A DNA stretch of 64,000 bases from Halobacterium litoreum (GTDB lineage: Archaea > Halobacteriota > Halobacteria > Halobacteriales > Halobacteriaceae): NCBI RefSeq assembly GCF_021233415.1, contig NZ_CP089466.1:62001-126000 (forward strand), in the 5' to 3' direction. The notes beneath the pieces were generated by a model. That model was given only the letters and a program-made list of their open reading frames with translations. It was not told the origin of the DNA and searched no databases. Below are positions 55,889-64,000 of the stretch, in pieces; position 1 is the first letter of the stretch, and every line of letters starts with the position of its first letter. A program made the translations under genes and the position numbers.

Positions 55889-58180
55889 ATGGAGTACCTG
55901 CTCGCCGCGTACTGGCTCGTGGCGACGCTCGCGTTCGCCGCCGCCGTCGTCCCCCTGTGTGCGCGCCTCTTCAGCGGGTTCCCCGACAGCGGCGCGGGCC
56001 TCGCGCCCGGCGTCGCGTTCGCCGCGCTCGCGCTCGCCGCGTACTGGCTCGGCCGCCTCCACTGGGGGTGGAGCGTCGCCGTCGCCAGCGCGTTCCTCGT
56101 CGTTGCCGTCGGCGTGTTCGCCGGCCGCGACGCCGACCTCCCGGACGCGCGAGCGCTCGCGGGACCGACCGCCGTCTTCCTCGCCGCGTTCGCGTTCTTC
56201 GTCGCGGTGCGCGCCGTCGACCCCGCCGCCCACCCCGGCGGCGGCGAGAAGTTCCTCGACTTCGGGCTGTTGCGCGCGCTCACGCTCGACCACAGCCTCC
56301 CGCCCGAGGACATCTGGTTCGCCGGGGAGCCCGTGCGCTACTACTACGGCGGCATCCTCTCGGTCGCCGCGTTCACCGAACTCACGGGCGTCGCGCCGGC
56401 CCACGCCTACAACCTCGGACTGGCGACGTTCTACGCCGGCCTCGCGTCGGGCGCGTACTCGCTGGGCGCCGCCATCGCCGACCACCGCGGGCGCTCCCCG
56501 GTGCTGGCGGGCGCCCTCGTCGTCGCGTTCGTCTGCCTCGGCGGGTTCGTCGCGACGCCGTTCCGCCTGCTCCTCGGATTCCTGCCCGAGGCGTTCGCCC
56601 GCGAGCACTTCGCGTGGGCGTGGGCCGGCATCCGCATCGGCGACCCGTTCGCGCACGCCACCACGCTCTCGGAGTGGCCGTACTGGATCGGCCGATACGT
56701 CGTCCCCTCGACCATCACCGTGACGCCGTTCTGGGCGTACCTGAACGGCGACCTGCACGCCCACGTCCTCGCGCCGACGCTCCTCCTGCCGGGCGTCGGC
56801 GTCGCGTTCGCCGCGTACCGCGCGACCGACCGCCGTCGCCGCCTCGCGCTCCTGTTCGGCGCGCTCCCCGTCGTCGCCGGCGCGCTCGCCATCACGAGCA
56901 CGTGGAGTCTCCCCACCGTCGCCGGCGTCGGCTTCCTCGCCGTCGCGCTCGCCGACGCCCACCCCGCCGCCTCGCTCCCCGAACGACTCCGGGGGCGCGT
57001 CCCGAGACGCGGCGCGCTCGGCGAACTCTCCCGGTACGGCCTCGCAGTCGCCGTCGGCGCGTTCGTCGCGCTCGCCGGCCTCGCCTTTGCCGCGCCGTTC
57101 GTGCTGTTCTACGCGCCCGACAACGGCGGCGTCGGCTTCCTCCCGCCGCGCAGTCCGTTCCCCGCCTACCTCCTCGTCTGGGGTGGGTTTGTCGCCGCGT
57201 TCGCCGCGCACTTCGCTCGCAGAGTCGGCCTCGGCGCCCTCCGGACTGCCGGCGTCCTGCTCGCGTGGGGCGTCGCGCTCGCCGCCAGCACGCTCCTCGA
57301 CGCCGGGTCGCTCGCGCTCCTGTTGCCCGTCATCGCCGTCGGGTGGTACCTGCGACGCAGGAACCGCGCCGGGTTCGCCGCCCTGCTCGCCGTCGCCGGC
57401 GCCGGCCTGCTCGTCGCCGTCGAACTCGCGTACGCCAAGGTGTGGCCGTACGACCCCGACGCAATCCGGTGGAACACCGTCTACAAGGTGTCGATGCAGG
57501 CGAGTGTGCTGTGGGGCGTCGGCGCTGGCGTCGCTGCCGCCAGCCTCCTCGAACCGCTCCGCGAGCGCCTGCGCGCGCTCGTCGGTGACGGCGCCGTGCG
57601 CTTCTCGACCACCGACGCTGCGAGCGCGCTCGTCGCCGTCCTCGTCGTTACCGCCTCCCTCACCTTCCCCGCCGTCGCGCTCACCGGGCACTTCGGCGAC
57701 CCCGTGGTCGAACCGAAGCGCGCGACGACGGACGCCACCCAGTTCGTGGAGACGTGGCACCCCGAGGAAGCCGACGCCTTCCAGTGGCTCCGAACGAACA
57801 CCGACGGCCAGCCGACGATGGTCACCGCCGTCGGCGACCCCATCTACCAGTGGGTGAGCGCGCCGTCGGTGTTCACCGGTCTCCCCACCGTCGTCGGGTG
57901 GGAACACGAGGCCGGCTACCGGGGGACCGACGCGTTCCGCGACCGCGCGACCGACGTCGAGTTCATCTACCGGGGCGACCGCGCCACGCGAGCGCTGCTC
58001 TACGACAAGTACGACGTCGAGTACGTCTACTACGGGCCGGTCGAGCGCGAGCGCTACCCGGACGCCGAGTTCGGCGGCCCCGGCGTCCGCGAGGTCTACG
58101 CGAACGACGCGGTCACCGTCTACCGCGTCGACGCCGACGAGGCCTGCGCCGCCACCGACCTCGATTGCTACGACGACTGA
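55889..58180 (+). CDS. DUF2298 multi-pass membrane protein (YYY family)
   Basis: 763 residues with about 14-16 membrane helices. The family signature VRYYYGGILS is present, and PFWAYLNGDLHAHVLAPTLLL is the conserved D-L-H-A-H motif. The C-terminal soluble part (WLRTNTDGQPTMVTAVG onwards) resembles the extracellular domain of glycosyltransferase-like proteins, so it may transfer sugars in surface glycan synthesis; this is inferred. ATG 55889 is preferred to 55847. Confidence 0.82.
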   Translation: MEYLLAAYWLVATLAFAAAVVPLCARLFSGFPDSGAGLAPGVAFAALALAAYWLGRLHWGWSVAVASAFLVVAVGVFAGRDADLPDARALAGPTAVFLAAFAFFVAVRAVDPAAHPGGGEKFLDFGLLRALTLDHSLPPEDIWFAGEPVRYYYGGILSVAAFTELTGVAPAHAYNLGLATFYAGLASGAYSLGAAIADHRGRSPVLAGALVVAFVCLGGFVATPFRLLLGFLPEAFAREHFAWAWAGIRIGDPFAHATTLSEWPYWIGRYVVPSTITVTPFWAYLNGDLHAHVLAPTLLLPGVGVAFAAYRATDRRRRLALLFGALPVVAGALAITSTWSLPTVAGVGFLAVALADAHPAASLPERLRGRVPRRGALGELSRYGLAVAVGAFVALAGLAFAAPFVLFYAPDNGGVGFLPPRSPFPAYLLVWGGFVAAFAAHFARRVGLGALRTAGVLLAWGVALAASTLLDAGSLALLLPVIAVGWYLRRRNRAGFAALLAVAGAGLLVAVELAYAKVWPYDPDAIRWNTVYKVSMQASVLWGVGAGVAAASLLEPLRERLRALVGDGAVRFSTTDAASALVAVLVVTASLTFPAVALTGHFGDPVVEPKRATTDATQFVETWHPEEADAFQWLRTNTDGQPTMVTAVGDPIYQWVSAPSVFTGLPTVVGWEHEAGYRGTDAFRDRATDVEFIYRGDRATRALLYDKYDVEYVYYGPVERERYPDAEFGGPGVREVYANDAVTVYRVDADEACAATDLDCYDD

Positions 58181-58269
58181 CAGCGCGGTAACCACTCCGC
58201 GGCCACGCTGTCCGTACGCCGAACTACGTTGTCCCTACGCCCAACACCGTCGCTCGCGTACGAACGCGC

Positions 58270-58533
58270 ATGGCGAACCTCCCGTCCCCGAGCGTTGTCG
58301 AGACCGAGGGCGAGTACATCCACGTGCGCTTTCGCGACCCCGACCAGTTCGACCAGATACGCACCCCGGAGTGGGCCGACCGCGTCTCCGACTCCGTCTC
58401 GAAAGGGAGCGAAGTCCGGATGGGGCGACGCGGCGACGACTGGGTCGTCCAGTCGATTCTCGTCGACAAGCACGTCGGCGAGTCGAAGGCCCGCGAGCAG
58501 GCCGAGGAGATACTCCGGAAGATAGAGGCGTAG
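58270..58533 (+). CDS. Small conserved haloarchaeal protein
   Basis: 87 residues. Landmarks are VVETEGEYIHVRFRDPDQFDQIRTPEWADRVSDSV, then GSEVRMGRRGDDWVVQSILVDKHVGESKAREQAEEILRKIE. Beta strands followed by a C-terminal helix. It looks like a conserved soluble protein of haloarchaea; the function is unknown to me. A gap of 89 bp from the DUF2298 gene carries its promoter. Confidence 0.65.
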   Translation: MANLPSPSVVETEGEYIHVRFRDPDQFDQIRTPEWADRVSDSVSKGSEVRMGRRGDDWVVQSILVDKHVGESKAREQAEEILRKIEA

Positions 58534-58563
58534 TCGCGCGCCCTGCGAACCCCCGCAACCGTG

Positions 58564-58755
58564 ATGAACCACGACGACGACGCTCCGACCGTGACCGACG
58601 GCGAACCCGACCCGGACGACCCGCTGTCCGCGCTCTCCCCGTCTAACACCCCCAGCATTCCGGGGAGCGGCCGCAAGTGGTTCGCCATCCTCGTGTCGCT
58701 TTTGTTGCTCTCCGGGGGGCTGTACGCGTTCGCGATGCTGTTGCTCTCGCTGTGA
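58564..58755 (+). CDS. Small C-terminal-anchored membrane protein
   Basis: 63 residues from ATG 58564 (MNHDDDAPTVTDGEPDPDD). An acidic disordered head is followed by one helix KWFAILVSLLLLSGGLYAFAMLLLSL ending at the C-terminus, so it is tail-anchored. A GTG one codon earlier is possible. Not recognised. Confidence 0.5.
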   Translation: MNHDDDAPTVTDGEPDPDDPLSALSPSNTPSIPGSGRKWFAILVSLLLLSGGLYAFAMLLLSL

Positions 58756-58802
58756 GGGCTGCCTGCTCGGGGTCTGGCTCGTGGTGCTCGCCGTTCGCGC
58801 CG

Positions 58803-58822
58803 CAAAAATCTACGCTAAAAAA
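58803..58822 (-). terminator. Oligo-T terminator after the radical SAM gene
   Basis: The minus strand carries T6 and T5 runs (TTTTTTAGCGTAGATTTTT) starting 4 nt past the radical SAM stop, a strong archaeal termination signal. Confidence 0.6.
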
Positions 58823-58825
58823 CAG

Positions 58826-59821
58826 CTACGCCAGCGGCGTTCGCTCGACGACTTGGCCGTCGTAGGTCGGGTACTGCTCCACGATTTCGCCCTGACTCAC
58901 GTCGCCGTCCTCTATCATCTCTTCGAGGAGCCACCACGCGACCTCGACGTGGTCGGACTTCACGGTGTAGAACTCCTCGGGGACGCCGAGTTCGCGGATG
59001 CGCTCGGGGCTGACCGTCGTCTTCCCGTAGACGAGCGTGCCGTCGTCCGTGACCTCGTCGAACTCCCGGCGGACGTTCCGCGCCATCCGCTTCAATCGGG
59101 AGCGGTGCTGGGCGGCGTCCTTGAACACGGACGTGCAGAAGTACACCTTCTCGTGGTCGGCCATCTCTTCCAGAATCGCGTCCTTCGAGCCGTCCACCGC
59201 GCTCATGTGGTTCTCCTGGAGTTCGTAGCCGGCCTCCTGCATGCGCTCGTAGTTCCCCTGACTCATCTCGAACTCGTTGACGTTACAGAAGTCGGCGGCG
59301 CCCTCGTCGAGGAAGTCGAGGAACTCCTGCTCGGCGCGGATGCCCGGAATCTCGAAGGCGGGCGTCAGGCCCTCCTCTCGCGCGATGTAGAGGATGTCCT
59401 CCCACTCGGTGCCGTGGAGGTCGCCCCACTGCTCGTAGGGCGGGTGGAACCGAATCTCGTCCAGACCTGCCTCCGACAGGCGGCGCATGTTCTCGCGGCC
59501 GCCCGTAATTCCGGTGTAGAGGTGCGTGTGGTGGTCCTCGCCGAACTCGTCTTTGAGCAGGCGGAGGTACCGACAGGTCTTGTCCATCACTTCCTGTGGC
59601 TCCCCGCCCGTGATGGAGGTGCCGAGCGCGTCCATCAGTTTCGCCTCCTCGACGATGTCCGAGTCCTCCTCGACCGGACGCTCGTTGGCGTACACCTGCT
59701 GGACGTTCTTCCGGTTCTCGCCGAGCGGGCAGTAAAAGCAGTCGCGCTGGTCGCAGTAACCGTAGACGAAGAGGACCATCTTCCCTCCTTTCGCGCACTG
59801 CTCACAGCCCTTGGAAATCAT
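58826..59821 (-). CDS. Radical SAM protein, COG2108 type
   Basis: 331 residues. The cluster-binding motif is GYCDQRDCFYCPLG, with spacing Cx4CxxC instead of the usual Cx3CxxC, and another CxxC lies upstream (CEQCAKGG). GITGGEP binds S-adenosylmethionine. It matches archaeal COG2108 proteins annotated as related to pyruvate formate-lyase activating enzymes; the substrate is unknown. The middle NVNEFEMSQGNYERMQEAGYEL and the C-terminal helices complete the barrel. It is followed by a clear T-run terminator. Confidence 0.85.
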   Translation of the reverse strand: MISKGCEQCAKGGKMVLFVYGYCDQRDCFYCPLGENRKNVQQVYANERPVEEDSDIVEEAKLMDALGTSITGGEPQEVMDKTCRYLRLLKDEFGEDHHTHLYTGITGGRENMRRLSEAGLDEIRFHPPYEQWGDLHGTEWEDILYIAREEGLTPAFEIPGIRAEQEFLDFLDEGAADFCNVNEFEMSQGNYERMQEAGYELQENHMSAVDGSKDAILEEMADHEKVYFCTSVFKDAAQHRSRLKRMARNVRREFDEVTDDGTLVYGKTTVSPERIRELGVPEEFYTVKSDHVEVAWWLLEEMIEDGDVSQGEIVEQYPTYDGQVVERTPLA

Positions 59822-59913
59822 TCGTGGCCAATTCGTACTGCTCGAAGCCTCAAAAAGCGTGCGAAACGGCGTCCGTGTCGATAGTGTTCGGATTCGTGGC
59901 GTCCCGCTTCGGA

Positions 59914-60177
59914 TACCACCTCGAAAGCCCCGAGGTGCTGCGGTCGCGGGGCTCGCTGCGCGCGCTCACCTTGTTCGCGTGCTTGCGTCGCCCGGCTTTC
60001 CGCAGCACCTCGCCCCTTTCAGTCCCACCCTCGACCGGTTGGTCAGCCGGCATCGGGTGGGACTGAAAGGGGCTGCTCGCTCGCGCTTGTGTGGTCGTCT
60101 CGGTGGCCGCTATCGCGAACGCAGTGAGCGATATGCCAGCGAGCGACCGCGAGCGAGCAGGGGCTTTCGAGGTGGTA
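59914..60177. repeat. 264-bp palindromic element, predicted four-way junction
   Basis: Four perfect inverted repeats are stacked end to end: outer stem 59914-59931 / 60160-60177 (18 bp, TACCACCTCGAAAGCCCC); hairpin A 59931-59943 / 60000-60012 (13 bp, CGAGGTGCTGCGG); hairpin B 60012-60030 / 60055-60073 (19 bp, GCCCCTTTCAGTCCCACCC); hairpin C 60073-60085 / 60148-60160 (13 bp, CTGCTCGCTCGCG). Each stem begins on the base where the previous ends, so single-stranded DNA or RNA would fold into a closed four-armed cruciform. Hairpin C's loop contains TATCGC/GCGATA, also found at 2467-2490. No gene is credible here. Confidence 0.85.
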
Positions 60178-60259
60178 GTGACAGTTCCATCACCTCGAAC
60201 TATGGGCGTATCATCTACTGGCGACTGACCTTTATCGGGCGGCGCGTGGACGTACCGGT

Positions 60260-61564
60260 ATGGACGACGCGAGCCGACGCCGCGCGCTGTTCGCCGTGCT
60301 CGCGGTCGTGTTCGTGGACCTCGTCGGGTTCGGCGTCGTCATCCCCGTCCTCCCCTTTTACACGCGGTTCTTCGGCGGCGACGAACTCGTCATCGGCCTG
60401 CTCGCGGCGTCGTACTCGCTGATGCAGTTCGTCGGCGCGCCCGTCCTCGGCACGCTGTCGGACCGCCGCGGCCGCCGCCCCGTCATCCTCGTCTCCGTCG
60501 CCGGGAGCGCGCTCGCGTGGACGGTGTTCGGATTCGCCACCGGCCTCGCGTGGCTGTTCGCGTCCCGCCTGCTCGCCGGCGCGATGGGCGGGAACGTCGC
60601 CGCCGCGCAGGCCTACGTCGCCGACATCACGCCCGAGGACGACCGGACGCGCGCGCTCGGCCTCGTCGGCGCGGCGTTCGGCCTCGGCTTCATCGTCGGG
60701 CCGTCGCTCGGCGCGGTGCTCTCGTTTGACCCCGTGGTCGCCGCCGTCGCCCGCCTCGCGCCCGACTGGCTCCCGATTTCGCGGTTCTCGCTGCCCGCGT
60801 TCGGCGCCGCCGTCCTCGCGCTCGCGAACCTCGCGCTCGCCTACCGCTACCTCCCCGAGACGCGCCGCGTCGCCACCGCCGGCGTCGCCGAGACGACGCC
60901 GCTCGCGGACCTCCGCGCCGCGGCGAGTGCGCCCGCGCTCAGGGGCCTGCTCGTCGCCTTCTTCGCGCTGTCGTTCGCGTTCTCCGGCGTCCAAATCATG
61001 TTCATCCCGTTCGTCGCCGACGTCTACGACTACGGCACCACGCAGAGCGCGCTGTTGCTCGCGTACATCGGCGTGCTCTCCGTGCTCGTACAGGGCGTCT
61101 TCGTCGGGCGGTTCACCGACCGCGTCGGCGAGGCGCGCGCCACCGTCTTCGGGGTGTCCGTCCTCGTCGCCGCCGTCGCCGCGCTTCCCGTCGCCCCCGA
61201 ACTCGGGCGTGCGCTCCTCCCGTTCGTCACTGCCGGCGCGCTCGGCCCCGAACTCGCCGCCCTGCTCGCCGTGCTCGTCGCGCTCGCGCTCGGCAACGGC
61301 GTGTTGAACGTCACGCTCGTCGCGCTCGTCTCCCGGCGCGCGAGCGCCGACCTGCAGGGCTCCGCGTTCGGCGTCACGCAGTCGGCGGGCAGTCTCGCCC
61401 GTACCGTCGGGCCCGTCGTCATGGGCGGCGCGTACGCCACCGTCGGCTACTGGGCGCCGTTCGCGCTCGGCGCGCTCACCCTCCTGCCCGTCGTCGCCAT
61501 CACGCGCCGCCTCGCCCGCGACGACGCCGACTACCGACTCACGGACCCCGGCCACGTCAGGTGA
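60260..61564 (+). CDS. MFS transporter (drug/proton antiporter type)
   Basis: 434 residues, twelve membrane helices. The N-terminal half has the loop signature GTLSDRRGRRPVIL between helices 2 and 3, and DLVGFGVVIPVLPFY in helix 1 as in TetA-like exporters. Helix 5 carries GFIVGPSLGAVLS (antiporter motif C-like). The likely role is export of a small toxic compound; the substrate is not predictable. It begins after the palindromic element, whose outer stem ends about 80 bp before ATG 60260. Confidence 0.92.
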   Translation: MDDASRRRALFAVLAVVFVDLVGFGVVIPVLPFYTRFFGGDELVIGLLAASYSLMQFVGAPVLGTLSDRRGRRPVILVSVAGSALAWTVFGFATGLAWLFASRLLAGAMGGNVAAAQAYVADITPEDDRTRALGLVGAAFGLGFIVGPSLGAVLSFDPVVAAVARLAPDWLPISRFSLPAFGAAVLALANLALAYRYLPETRRVATAGVAETTPLADLRAAASAPALRGLLVAFFALSFAFSGVQIMFIPFVADVYDYGTTQSALLLAYIGVLSVLVQGVFVGRFTDRVGEARATVFGVSVLVAAVAALPVAPELGRALLPFVTAGALGPELAALLAVLVALALGNGVLNVTLVALVSRRASADLQGSAFGVTQSAGSLARTVGPVVMGGAYATVGYWAPFALGALTLLPVVAITRRLARDDADYRLTDPGHVR

Positions 61565-61642
61565 TTCGGTCGCGGTGGGCGTTCGTCCGGTTCCGTCGCC
61601 GCGCCCGAAAACAAAAATAGCCCGCCCGCCTAGGTCGAGTAG

Positions 61643-62728
61643 ATGCTGCTGGTGCTGTGCGTGGACCTCGACGACGACCTCGGGCGCAAGACCGGCGTCC
61701 CGACGCCCGTGGTCGGCCGCAACGAGGTCGAACACGCCGCCGTCTCGCTCGCGGAGGCCGACCCCGAGGACAGCGACGTGAACGTCCTCTTCGAGGGCGT
61801 CCACCTCCACGACAAGTACAGCAGCGACGAGGACGTCGAGGTCGCCGCCGTCACCGGGGTCGAGCGCGGCGACGTCGCCGCGAACCGCAAGGTCGGCCGG
61901 GAGGTCGACGAGGTGCTCGCGTCCATTCGCACCGACGACCCCGTCCGCGCCGTCGTCGTCACCGACGGCGCGCAGGACGAGTCCGTCGTCCCGGTCATCC
62001 GGTCGCGGGTGCCCATCGACGCCGTCAAGCGCGTCGTCGTCAGGCAGGCCCAGGACCTCGAGTCGATGTACTACACGCTCAAGCAGGTGATGAACGACCC
62101 CGAGACGCGGGGCACGATTCTGGTCCCACTCGGGATTCTGCTGCTCATCTACCCGCTGGCGGTGCTCGCGGACTTCTTCGGGCTGCCGGGCGCGGTGCTG
62201 GGCGTGTCCTCCGCAGCGGTCGGACTGTACGCGCTGTTCCGCGGGCTCGGCCTCGAACGCGTCGTCGACGAGACCGTCGAGCGCGTGCGCTCCAGTCTCT
62301 ACACGGGCCGCGTGACGCTCATCACGTACGTCGTCGCCGCCGCGCTGCTCGTCATCGGCGGCGTCGAGGGCGTCACCGAACTCCAGGCGGTGCGGGACGC
62401 GACCGACGGCGCGCTCGCGCCGTCGACAGTCGTCGCGGCGCTCATCTTCGGCGCCGTCCGGTGGTTCGCCGCCGCCGGCCTCACGACGAGTCTCGGACAG
62501 GTGACCGACGAGTATCTCGCCGACCGGTTCCGGTGGCGGTACCTGAACGCGCCGTTCTACGTGCTCTCCATCGCCGCCGTGCTCCACACGCTCTCGGGGT
62601 TCTTCCTCGACTACGTGACGCTCACCGAACTCGCGGCGGTGCTGACAGTCGGGACGCTGGTGAGCGTGCTGTCGACGCTGACGTTCGCCGTCGTCGAGTC
62701 CTACCGCGGGCAGGCGGAGGCCGCCTAG
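61643..62728 (+). CDS. DUF373 membrane protein
   Basis: 361 residues. The N-terminal 140 form a soluble alpha/beta domain: LLVLCVDLDDDLGRKTGVPTPVVGRNEVEHAAVSLAEADPEDSDVNVLFEG and VRAVVVTDGAQDESVVPVI, with an Asp-rich first strand that could bind metal. About six membrane helices follow (ILLLIYPLAVLADFFGLPG onward). This is the archaeal DUF373 family, of unknown function. Its stop overlaps the convergent prenyl synthase by 4 bp. Confidence 0.87.
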   Translation: MLLVLCVDLDDDLGRKTGVPTPVVGRNEVEHAAVSLAEADPEDSDVNVLFEGVHLHDKYSSDEDVEVAAVTGVERGDVAANRKVGREVDEVLASIRTDDPVRAVVVTDGAQDESVVPVIRSRVPIDAVKRVVVRQAQDLESMYYTLKQVMNDPETRGTILVPLGILLLIYPLAVLADFFGLPGAVLGVSSAAVGLYALFRGLGLERVVDETVERVRSSLYTGRVTLITYVVAAALLVIGGVEGVTELQAVRDATDGALAPSTVVAALIFGAVRWFAAAGLTTSLGQVTDEYLADRFRWRYLNAPFYVLSIAAVLHTLSGFFLDYVTLTELAAVLTVGTLVSVLSTLTFAVVESYRGQAEAA

Positions 62729-63624
62729 CGCTCCCGCGAGACGACGAACTCCGCGAGATATTCGAGGTAGTCCCGGGCCTCGCCCTCTGGGAGATTCAGG
62801 CTGTCCAGCGCTTCCAGCGCCCGGTCTGACTCCGCGACCGCGAGGTCGTTCAGTTCCTCGGGCGACTGGTCGGTGACGCGCACGATGCTCGGGCGGTCCA
62901 TCTCCTCGTCGATGCCCGCCGGCTTCCCCAACGCCTCGCTGTCCGCGGTGGCGTCCAGCACGTCGTCCCGAATCTGGAACGCGACGCCGACGCGCTCGGC
63001 GTACTCGCCGAGCGTCTCCACGGTGCGGCCGTCGGCGTCCGCCGCGACCGCGCCGAGCTCGGCGGCCGCGCGGAACAGCGCGCCCGTCTTCCGGCGCGCC
63101 AACTCCATGTACTCCGCTTCGGTCTCGGGGCGGTCGACCAACTCGATGGCCTCGCCCTCCCCGAGGTCGACGAGCGCGTCGGTGACACACTCCATCGCCC
63201 GCGGTTCCCGCGAGAACAGCGCGAACGCCTCGCCGAGCAGGCCGTTCGAGGCGACGATGGCGGGCCCGTAGTCGAACTCCGCCCACGCCGACGGCGTCCC
63301 CCGACGCACCTCCGACTGGTCGATGATGTCGTCGACGACGAGGGAGGCGTTGTGTACGAGTTCGACGCCGACCGCGAAGTCGAGGGCGTCCTCACCATCC
63401 TCGGAGAGTGCCACCTGCTGGCGGGCCGTGGACGCCGCCGGCGTCTCCCAGACGTCGCCGCCGGCGGCCTCGCAGACGAGGACGGTGAGCGTCGGCCGCA
63501 CGCGCTTCCCGCCCGCGAGCACGACGTGTTCGAGTTCCTCGCCGAGTTCCGCGGGCTCGACCGCGCCGACGGTCTCCGCGATGCGGTCCTCGATTGCGGC
63601 GCGACGCGCCTCCACGTACTCCAT
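62725..63624 (-). CDS. Polyprenyl diphosphate synthase (geranylgeranyl/farnesyl type)
   Basis: 299 residues. Catalytic Asp-rich motifs: first DDIID at 98-102 (LVVDDIIDQSEVRRG), second RDDVLD around 219-224 (FQIRDDVLDATADSEALGK). GKRVRP binds the pyrophosphate. The two residues before the first motif (L-V) are small/medium, so long products such as C20 for archaeal lipids are likely, though length cannot be fixed from sequence. One unusual point is the insertion STARQQVALSEDGEDALDF before the first motif. Confidence 0.9.
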   Translation of the reverse strand: MEYVEARRAAIEDRIAETVGAVEPAELGEELEHVVLAGGKRVRPTLTVLVCEAAGGDVWETPAASTARQQVALSEDGEDALDFAVGVELVHNASLVVDDIIDQSEVRRGTPSAWAEFDYGPAIVASNGLLGEAFALFSREPRAMECVTDALVDLGEGEAIELVDRPETEAEYMELARRKTGALFRAAAELGAVAADADGRTVETLGEYAERVGVAFQIRDDVLDATADSEALGKPAGIDEEMDRPSIVRVTDQSPEELNDLAVAESDRALEALDSLNLPEGEARDYLEYLAEFVVSRER

Positions 63625-63712
63625 TACCCCCGACTCGGGGATTCGCGTGGATATATGTGACGGGACTCCGCGGCGAGGGGCGCCGCCGGCCCGCCAGCGC
63701 GCCGTTCTCGGG

Positions 63713-64000
63713 TCAGAACTCCGTGACCTTCGACTGGACGCGCCCGTCGTCCACGTCGCTCGCGCGGGACTCCCCGAGCAGGTCCGCGAGTTCGTCCCGG
63801 CTCACGTCGTCGCTCTCGTAGAGGAACGCGATTTCCGTCAGCGACAGCGACTCGCCGTCTTCGACTTTCTCGCGGAGGTGGTCGGCGTCGAGCGCGTGGA
63901 ACGTCACGTCGTAGTCGACGGCCGCCGCGCGGTCGTTGGCGGCCTCGGCGAGGTTCACGCCCTCGCGGAGCACCGTCTCGAAGTCGAGGTCCGTGTGCTC
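63713..64000 (-). CDS. C-terminal end of an unrecognised protein (start outside window)
   Basis: The last about 95 residues of a gene starting beyond base 64000: EHTDLDFETVLREGVNLAEAAND then VTFHALDADHLREKVEDGESLSLTEIAFLYESDDVSRDELADLLGESRASDV. Acidic and mainly helical, no catalytic motif. An internal Met at 63973 is not the likely start, because the frame is open to the window end. I cannot name the family. Confidence 0.6.
   Translation of the reverse strand, partial: EHTDLDFETVLREGVNLAEAANDRAAAVDYDVTFHALDADHLREKVEDGESLSLTEIAFLYESDDVSRDELADLLGESRASDVDDGRVQSKVTEF

Noticed and set aside
59811-60422. 203-residue frame running through the palindromic element
   Set aside because: It reads through all arms of the cruciform and into the MFS gene in another frame; composition is not protein-like.

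Overview
The window is chromosomal DNA from a haloarchaeon (class Halobacteria). The DNA is very GC-rich, the proteins are acidic, and TATA boxes sit about 25-35 nt upstream of leaderless starts. The gene set is archaeal: MCM, TFB, RPA with its partner, Tfx, a PGF-CTERM surface protein, a type IV pilin, COG2108 radical SAM and DUF373. I cannot name the species.

Layout. (1) 1-11.4 kb is core genome: a phosphohexomutase, an HVO_0234-type propeller, PRPP synthetase, IleRS, small membrane proteins, a HIT hydrolase, a membrane histidine kinase, and a ParA-like protein convergent with an HTH protein. (2) 11.5-20.3 kb is a transcription factor B gene cut in two by an integrated element of about 7.9 kb. 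The zinc-ribbon half (11511 onward) and the two-cyclin-repeat half (up to 20302) are separated by DNA of different composition. That DNA carries a tyrosine integrase beside the right junction, a coupled minus-strand block of six small genes, a HEPN-like protein, a zinc-finger/LAGLIDADG-like protein and two membrane proteins. A 7-bp identity (CGCCGCT) lies at both junctions. (3) 20.3-26.7 kb is a minus-strand replication-linked cluster: three coupled haloarchaeal genes plus MinD, then MCM with a 529-aa intein placed directly after Walker A. (4) 26.7-44.4 kb holds envelope and signalling genes, tRNA-Pro, an SF2 helicase, a cupin, a BKACE enzyme, a ring-cleaving dioxygenase homologue, a site-2 protease with CBS domains, a CHAT-like protein lacking the catalytic pair, a UPF1-like helicase, a short-chain reductase-like enzyme and a DUF4097 lipoprotein. 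(5) 44.5-48.7 kb has tRNA-His with a duplicated 3' end, an arsenic operon (ArsR, ACR3, arsC with a duplicated truncated start) and a bacterial-type ProRS. (6) 48.8-64 kb has an RHH protein, RPA3/RPAP3-type genes, a mannose-1-phosphate guanylyltransferase, a diphthamide-synthesis-type ATPase coupled to Tfx, an intact CHAT protease paralogue divergent from Tfx, TRAM and DUF2298 proteins, radical SAM COG2108, MFS, DUF373 and a prenyl diphosphate synthase.

Most noteworthy: the split TFB and its element; the CHAT pair (one with His485/Cys516, one without); a 264-bp intergenic element at 59914-60177 whose four perfect inverted repeats abut exactly to form a predicted four-way junction; an MCM intein containing two Cro-like helix-turn-helix segments; and the hairpin-forming duplication at the start of arsC.

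All calls rest on reading the sequence and recalling families; no database search was run. DUF numbers given as recalled should be checked.
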